Below are positions 58,961 to 64,000 of a DNA stretch of 64,000 nucleotides, piece after piece. Both the position numbers and the translations under genes were made by a program. Source of the DNA: Enterovibrio coralii (GTDB lineage Bacteria > Pseudomonadota > Gammaproteobacteria > Enterobacterales > Vibrionaceae); contig NZ_LNTY01000034.1 of the NCBI RefSeq assembly GCF_001559595.1, forward strand, positions 248,001-312,000. Direction: 5' to 3'. The stretch's first letter is position 1, and each line of letters begins with the position of its first letter. A model generated the notes under the pieces. That model did no database searches. It was not told the DNA's origin and saw only the letters and a list, made by a program, of their open reading frames with translations.

Positions 58961-60727
58961 GTGAGTATTCCAGTAAGAGAATTTGACGCCATTGTTATCG
59001 GTGCGGGTGGTGCAGGTATGCGCGCCGCGCTGCAAATTTCAGAGCAGGGTTTGTCTTGTGCATTGCTTTCCAAAGTTTTCCCGACCCGCTCGCACACTGT
59101 ATCTGCCCAAGGCGGCATTACAGTAGCACTCGGCAACTCGCACGAAGATAACTGGGAATGGCACATGTATGACACCGTTAAGGGGTCGGACTACATTGGT
59201 GACCAAAACGCCATTGAGTACATGTGTAAAACAGGACCGCAGTCGATCATCGAACTCGAAAAAATGGGTCTGCCGTTTTCACGCTTTGAAAATGGTTCCA
59301 TCTATCAGCGTCCTTTCGGTGGTCAATCTAAAGCGTTTGGTGGCGAGCAGGCTGCACGTACTGCAGCGGCAGCTGACCGTACCGGTCACGCACTGCTTCA
59401 TACGCTTTACCAACAGAACATCAAAAACAAAACCACCATCTTCTCTGAGTGGTATGCACTGGATCTGGTGAAAAACCAAGACGGTGCGGTTGTTGGTGCA
59501 ACGGCGATGGACATGGAAAGTGGTGAGATTTGCTACTTCAAAGCCAAAGCGACTGTACTGGCGACAGGTGGTGCTGGCCGTATCTATCAATCAACGACTA
59601 ACGCACACATCAACACCGGTGACGGTGTCGGTATGGCACTGCGTGCTGGCGTACCAATGCAAGACATGGAAATGTGGCAATTCCACCCAACCGGTATTGC
59701 AGGTGCAGGTGTATTGGTGACAGAAGGCTGTCGTGGTGAAGGTGGTTACCTTCTGAATAAAGACGGCGAGCGCTTCATGGAACGCTATGCACCAAACGCG
59801 AAAGACCTTGCTGGTCGTGACGTTGTTGCACGTTCAATGATGGTAGAAATTCGTGAAGGCCGCGGCTGTGATGGTCCTTGGGGTCCACACATCAAGCTGA
59901 AACTGGACCACTTGGGTAAAGACGTTCTTGAAGCGCGTCTGCCAGGTATTCTAGAGCTGTCACGTACCTTCGCGCACGTTGACCCAATTAAAGAGCCAAT
60001 CCCAGTTATCCCTACCTGTCACTACATGATGGGTGGCGTACCAACGCAGGTTTCTGGCCAGGCAATCAAACAAGATGCAAACGGTAACGACGTTGAAGTT
60101 CAAGGCCTGTTTGCATGTGGTGAAATCGCAAGCGTTTCTGTTCACGGTGCAAACCGTCTGGGTGGTAACTCACTGCTTGACCTTGTGGTATTTGGCCGCG
60201 CAACAGGTCTGCACTTGGGTGAAACACTGGCGGCACAGGTTGAAGCACGTGATGCCTCGGAATCTGACATTGAAGCTTCTCTGGCGCGCGTTAACCGCTG
60301 GAACTCAACGCAGAAAGGCGAAGACCCAGTACAAATTCGTAAAGACCTGCAATCGTGCATGCAGAACAACTTCTCGGTATTCCGTGAAGGTGATGCAATG
60401 GCGAAAGGCCTGGAAGAACTGAAAGTTATCCGTGAACGTCTGAAAGAAGCACGTTTGGATGACACCTCCTCAGAATTCAACACCCAGCGCGTCGAGTGCT
60501 TGGAGTTGGACAACCTGATGGAAACTGCTTTCTCAACGGCGGTAGCGGCAAACTACCGTACAGAAAGCCGTGGCGCACATGCTCGCTTTGACTTCCAAGA
60601 GCGTGACGATGAGAACTGGCTGTGCCACACCATCTACAACCCAGAAACAGAGTCGATGTCTAAGCGTGATGTCAACATGACGCCTGTTCATCGTGAAGCT
60701 TTCCCACCGAAAGCGCGTACTTACTAA
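58961..60727 (+). CDS. sdhA: succinate dehydrogenase flavoprotein subunit
   Basis: A 588-residue subunit with covalent FAD that oxidises succinate. FAD-binding [17 protein letters not shown], the flavin-linked His in [24 protein letters not shown], and the active-site Arg/His region ([28 protein letters not shown]) are present. It starts with GTG directly after the sdhD stop. Confidence 0.97.
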   Translation: MSIPVREFDAIVIGAGGAGMRAALQISEQGLSCALLSKVFPTRSHTVSAQGGITVALGNSHEDNWEWHMYDTVKGSDYIGDQNAIEYMCKTGPQSIIELEKMGLPFSRFENGSIYQRPFGGQSKAFGGEQAARTAAAADRTGHALLHTLYQQNIKNKTTIFSEWYALDLVKNQDGAVVGATAMDMESGEICYFKAKATVLATGGAGRIYQSTTNAHINTGDGVGMALRAGVPMQDMEMWQFHPTGIAGAGVLVTEGCRGEGGYLLNKDGERFMERYAPNAKDLAGRDVVARSMMVEIREGRGCDGPWGPHIKLKLDHLGKDVLEARLPGILELSRTFAHVDPIKEPIPVIPTCHYMMGGVPTQVSGQAIKQDANGNDVEVQGLFACGEIASVSVHGANRLGGNSLLDLVVFGRATGLHLGETLAAQVEARDASESDIEASLARVNRWNSTQKGEDPVQIRKDLQSCMQNNFSVFREGDAMAKGLEELKVIRERLKEARLDDTSSEFNTQRVECLELDNLMETAFSTAVAANYRTESRGAHARFDFQERDDENWLCHTIYNPETESMSKRDVNMTPVHREAFPPKARTY

Positions 60728-60742
60728 GGGAGGTAGAGAAAC

Positions 60743-61453
60743 ATGAAGCTGAATTTTTCTGTATATCGTTACAACCCGGACGTTGATGACGCGCCGCACA
60801 TGAAAGGCTACACGCTTGAAGTGCCGGACGGTTCAGACATGATGGTGCTTGATGCGCTGATCTTGTTGAAAGAACAAGACCCAACACTGGCTTTCCGTCG
60901 CTCTTGTCGTGAAGGTGTGTGTGGTTCTGATGGCATCAACATGAACGGTAAAAACGGCTTGGCGTGTATCACGCCACTGTCGGCGCTGACTGACAAGTCG
61001 AGCATTGTTATTCGTCCTTTGCCAGGTTTGCCTGTTGTGCGTGACTTGGTCGTGGACATGACGCAGTTCTATCAAAACTATGAGCGCGTCAAACCATATT
61101 TGATTAATGACGGAACGCCACCGTCGCGCGAGAACCTGCAATCGCCAGATGACCGCGCGCACCTTGATGGTCTGTACGAATGTATCATGTGTGCATGTTG
61201 TACAACGTCTTGCCCATCATTCTGGTGGAATCCAGATAAGTTCGTAGGTCCTGCAGGCCTGCTAGCGGCATACCGCTGGTTGATTGACAGCCGTGATACC
61301 GCAACGGATGAGCGTTTATCGGATCTCGACGACGCTTTTAGTGTTTTTCGTTGCCATAGCATCATGAACTGTGTAAATGTTTGTCCTAAAGGGTTAAATC
61401 CTACGAAAGCAATAGGCCATATTCGCTCAATGCTGCTTAAACGCGCAGTATAA
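60743..61453 (+). CDS. sdhB: succinate dehydrogenase iron-sulfur subunit
   Basis: A 236-residue subunit carrying three clusters. 2Fe-2S cysteines lie in SCREGVCGSDGINMNGKNGL with a fourth just after; 4Fe-4S and 3Fe-4S ligands are in CIMCACCTTSCPSFWW, NCVNVCPKGLNP and CHSIMN. GGGAGG precedes the ATG. It passes electrons from SdhA to quinone. Confidence 0.97.
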   Translation: MKLNFSVYRYNPDVDDAPHMKGYTLEVPDGSDMMVLDALILLKEQDPTLAFRRSCREGVCGSDGINMNGKNGLACITPLSALTDKSSIVIRPLPGLPVVRDLVVDMTQFYQNYERVKPYLINDGTPPSRENLQSPDDRAHLDGLYECIMCACCTTSCPSFWWNPDKFVGPAGLLAAYRWLIDSRDTATDERLSDLDDAFSVFRCHSIMNCVNVCPKGLNPTKAIGHIRSMLLKRAV

Positions 61454-61486
61454 CGTCGGCCTCTGTACACCTACACGCATTAAGAA

Positions 61487-61513
61487 TTAAGCTCCCCGCC
61501 AGGGGGAGCTTAA
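61487..61513 (+). repeat. perfect hairpin between sdhB and sucA
   Basis: Eleven-base arms TTAAGCTCCCC / GGGGAGCTTAA enclose a five-base loop. There is no T-run, so it may mark an mRNA processing or partial-termination point within the sdh-suc operon. Confidence 0.6.
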
Positions 61514-61579
61514 AAGGAACATCGGCAGAACGTCGATGGTCGCAACATCGTATATAACTAAAGTGGTTAAGGGATAACA

Positions 61580-64000
61580 ATGCAAAATGGCGTGATGAAG
61601 GCTTGGTTAGAGTCTTCTCATTTGGCTGGCGCCAATGCAACTTACGTAGAAGACCTCTACGAACTGTACCTCAGTGACCCAGAGTCTGTAGATAGCGAAT
61701 GGCAGGTGGTGTTTGAAAGCCTTCCTGTTGTGAATGGCAACGCACCCGAGCAACCCCACTCAAGAGTTCGTGATTACTTCCGTAGACTCGCTACCGAGAC
61801 AGCGCATTACAGTGCCTCAGTCAGTGATCCAGACGTCGATGCGAAACAAGTTAAAGTATTGCAGTTAATCAATGCTTACCGTTTCCGTGGACACCAACAA
61901 GCAAATCTAGACCCTCTGGGTTTATGGCAGCGTGAACGCGTGCCTGACCTAGATCCTGCATTCCATACGCTCAACGAAGATGACTTCGAAGAGACGTTTA
62001 ACGTAGGTTCTTTTGCCATTGGGCAAGAGAGCATGAAACTTGCCGACTTGTATGACGCGTTGAAGAAAACCTATTGTGGTTCAATTGGCGCAGAGTACAT
62101 GCACATTACCAATACAGAAGAAAAACGTTGGATTCAGCAGCGTTTGGAGTCTGTCGTTGGCTTGCCTCAATTCTCCAGTGAAGAAAAAGTTACTCTGCTT
62201 GAAGAGCTGACTGCGGCGGAAGGTCTTGAGCGCTATTTGGGCGCGAAATTCCCGGGCGCAAAACGTTTCTCACTGGAAGGTGGCGATGCGTTGATCCCTA
62301 TGGTGAAAGAAGTGATTCGTCACTCTGGCGCATATGGGACACGTGAAGTTGTTATTGGTATGGCACACCGTGGCCGCCTGAACATGCTGGTAAACGTTCT
62401 GGGTAAAAAGCCATCTGAGCTTTTCGATGAGTTTGCGGGCAAACACGGCGAATCATGGGGTACAGGTGATGTGAAATATCACCAAGGTTTCTCGAGCGAT
62501 TTCGCAACGCCTGGCGGTGATGTTCACTTGGTACTGGCGTTTAACCCATCTCACCTCGAAATCGTTAACCCTGTGGTCATGGGCTCTGTGCGTGCACGTC
62601 AGGATCGCTTAGGCGACAAAGACGGCTCGAAAGTGCTGCCGATTACTATCCATGGTGACTCTGCAATCGCAGGTCAAGGCGTGGTGCAAGAGACGTTCAA
62701 CATGTCTCAGGCACGTGGCTTTAAAGTGGGTGGTACGGTGCGCATTGTTGTGAACAACCAAGTGGGTTTCACAACCTCTAACCCGAACGACACGCGCTCT
62801 ACGCAATACTGTACTGACATCGCTAAGATGGTTCAGGCTCCGATTTTCCACGTAAACGCGGACGACCCAGAAGCCGTTGCCTTTGTGGCTCGTTTGGCGA
62901 TTGATTATCGCAACGAATTCAAACGCGACGTGGTTATCGATCTGGTGTGTTACCGTCGCCACGGTCACAACGAAGCGGATGAGCCAAACGCGACTCAGCC
63001 ACTGATGTACCAGAAGATCAAGAAGCATCCTACGCCACGTAAGCTCTATGCTGACGTGCTTTCTGATCGCGGTGTTGCAGACATCGAAAAAGCCACATAC
63101 CTCATCAACGAGTATCGTGACGCGCTCGACCACGGTGAATGCGTGGTGAAAGAGTTCCGTCCGATGGCACTGCATTCTGTTGACTGGTCACCGTACCTCG
63201 GCCACGACTGGACAGTAGAATGGCCAAATACCTTCGACAAAGATCGCTTGATTGAACTCGGTAAGCGTATTTGTGCGTACCCAGAAAGCCATAAACTCCA
63301 CAGCCGTGTTAATAAGCTATACAACGATCGCACTGCGATGGTTGCAGGCGAGAAGGCGATTGACTGGGGTATGGCGGAAACACTGGCCTACGCGACGATT
63401 GTTGATGACAACAAACGCATCCGTATCTCCGGTCAGGATTCAGGTCGTGGTACTTTCTTCCACCGCCACTCTGTCTTGCACAACCAAAACGATGCAAGTA
63501 CGTACATTCCTCTGGCAAACGTTCACGACAAGCAAGGGCCTTTCCAAGTCTTTGACTCCGTGCTGTCGGAAGAAGCGGTACTGGCATTTGAATACGGTTA
63601 CGCAACCGCTGAGCCAGGTGGCCTGACCATTTGGGAAGCCCAGTTTGGTGACTTCGCAAACGGTGCACAGGTAGTTATCGACCAGTTCATCAGTTCAGGT
63701 GAGCAAAAGTGGGGCCGTATGTGTGGTCTGACTATGCTGCTTCCTCATGGTTATGAAGGTCAGGGTCCAGAGCACTCGTCTGCACGTCTTGAGCGTTATC
63801 TGCAACTGTGTGCTGAGCAAAACATGCAGGTTATCGTGCCTTCTACGCCCGCTCAGGTTTACCATATGATCCGCCGTCAGGTATTCCGCCCGATGCGTCG
63901 CCCATTGGTGGTGATGTCACCGAAGTCATTGCTGCGTCATCCGCTGTGTACGTCTACGTTGGACGATCTGGCGAATGGCAACTTCCAACCAGCAATCGGT
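61580..64000 (+). CDS. sucA: 2-oxoglutarate dehydrogenase E1 component SucA (5' part, runs off the right edge)
   Basis: ThDP-dependent first enzyme of the 2-oxoglutarate dehydrogenase complex. 807 uninterrupted codons are seen of about 935. EDLYELYLSDPESVDSEW at the start, then MAHRGRLNML, ITIHGDSAIAGQGVVQE, NNQVGFTT, CYRRHGHNEADEP, ISGQDSGRGTFFHRH and MLLPHGYEGQGPEHSSARLE. GGGA is just upstream of the ATG. It follows sdhB after a 126-base spacer, as in the classic sdhCDAB-sucABCD order. Confidence 0.96.
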   Translation, partial: MQNGVMKAWLESSHLAGANATYVEDLYELYLSDPESVDSEWQVVFESLPVVNGNAPEQPHSRVRDYFRRLATETAHYSASVSDPDVDAKQVKVLQLINAYRFRGHQQANLDPLGLWQRERVPDLDPAFHTLNEDDFEETFNVGSFAIGQESMKLADLYDALKKTYCGSIGAEYMHITNTEEKRWIQQRLESVVGLPQFSSEEKVTLLEELTAAEGLERYLGAKFPGAKRFSLEGGDALIPMVKEVIRHSGAYGTREVVIGMAHRGRLNMLVNVLGKKPSELFDEFAGKHGESWGTGDVKYHQGFSSDFATPGGDVHLVLAFNPSHLEIVNPVVMGSVRARQDRLGDKDGSKVLPITIHGDSAIAGQGVVQETFNMSQARGFKVGGTVRIVVNNQVGFTTSNPNDTRSTQYCTDIAKMVQAPIFHVNADDPEAVAFVARLAIDYRNEFKRDVVIDLVCYRRHGHNEADEPNATQPLMYQKIKKHPTPRKLYADVLSDRGVADIEKATYLINEYRDALDHGECVVKEFRPMALHSVDWSPYLGHDWTVEWPNTFDKDRLIELGKRICAYPESHKLHSRVNKLYNDRTAMVAGEKAIDWGMAETLAYATIVDDNKRIRISGQDSGRGTFFHRHSVLHNQNDASTYIPLANVHDKQGPFQVFDSVLSEEAVLAFEYGYATAEPGGLTIWEAQFGDFANGAQVVIDQFISSGEQKWGRMCGLTMLLPHGYEGQGPEHSSARLERYLQLCAEQNMQVIVPSTPAQVYHMIRRQVFRPMRRPLVVMSPKSLLRHPLCTSTLDDLANGNFQPAIG

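Overview
The window looks like core chromosome of a Vibrio. The evidence is a divergent htpG / toxR-toxS locus, an OmpU-type porin gene, a chitobiase gene inside the N-acetylglucosamine cluster, and long blocks whose order matches the E. coli chromosome as I remember it (ybaN-apt-dnaX-ybaB-recR-htpG-adk-hemH-gsk; nagE-glnS-fur-fldA-ybfF-seqA-pgm; gltA-sdhCDAB-sucA). The species cannot be fixed from the sequence alone. I found no tRNA, rRNA, CRISPR array, insertion sequence, prophage or integron.

Layout. 1-873: the 5' part of alaA, running off the left edge. 1259-8291: menaquinone operon menF-D-H-B-C-E. 8297-10860: a lysophospholipid-transporter/acyltransferase fusion under a TetR regulator with a 31-bp palindromic operator. 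10986-14252: small membrane and conserved proteins and an MFS transporter. 14339-16193: a sodium:alanine-type symporter behind a structured leader. 16194-20702: minus-strand operon dinG-yfcA-priC-histone-deacetylase-like-ybaM. 21220-24424: porin, envelope proteins, a DksA-like protein, a 38-residue membrane peptide and ybaN. 24516-28416: apt, dnaX, ybaB, recR. 28460-35932: a small periplasmic protein, toxS/toxR, htpG, adk, hemH, gsk. 35941-36168: a tandem 110-bp repeat. 36230-39717: asnB and a CPA2 antiporter. 39867-49405: nagC-nagA-nagB diverging from nagE, then chitobiase and glnS. 49469-56478: fur, a hotdog-fold protein, fldA, DUF2788, ybfF, seqA, pgm, DUF1853, ybgI. 56535-64000: gltA diverging from sdhCDAB and the start of sucA.

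How the genes work together. The men operon makes the DHNA precursor of menaquinone for anaerobic respiration, while gltA, sdhCDAB and sucA are TCA-cycle genes, so both respiratory modes are represented. Chitobiase, the PTS permease NagE, NagA and NagB form a route from chitin oligomers to fructose-6-phosphate, controlled by NagC and probably CRP. ToxRS, the porin and HtpG link envelope sensing with heat stress.

The most striking property is not a new system. Ten conserved genes, some normally essential, carry twelve frame disruptions, nearly all contractions of a short homopolymer by one base. I read these as consensus-sequence errors, not decay. They affect menB, the transporter/acyltransferase fusion, dnaX (twice), toxR, the antiporter, nagA, fldA (twice), DUF2788, ybfF and DUF1853. 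One lies in the dnaX slippery heptamer. The best candidates for undescribed biology are the symporter leader RNA, the TetR operator with its fusion target, the tandem intergenic repeat and several small orphan proteins.
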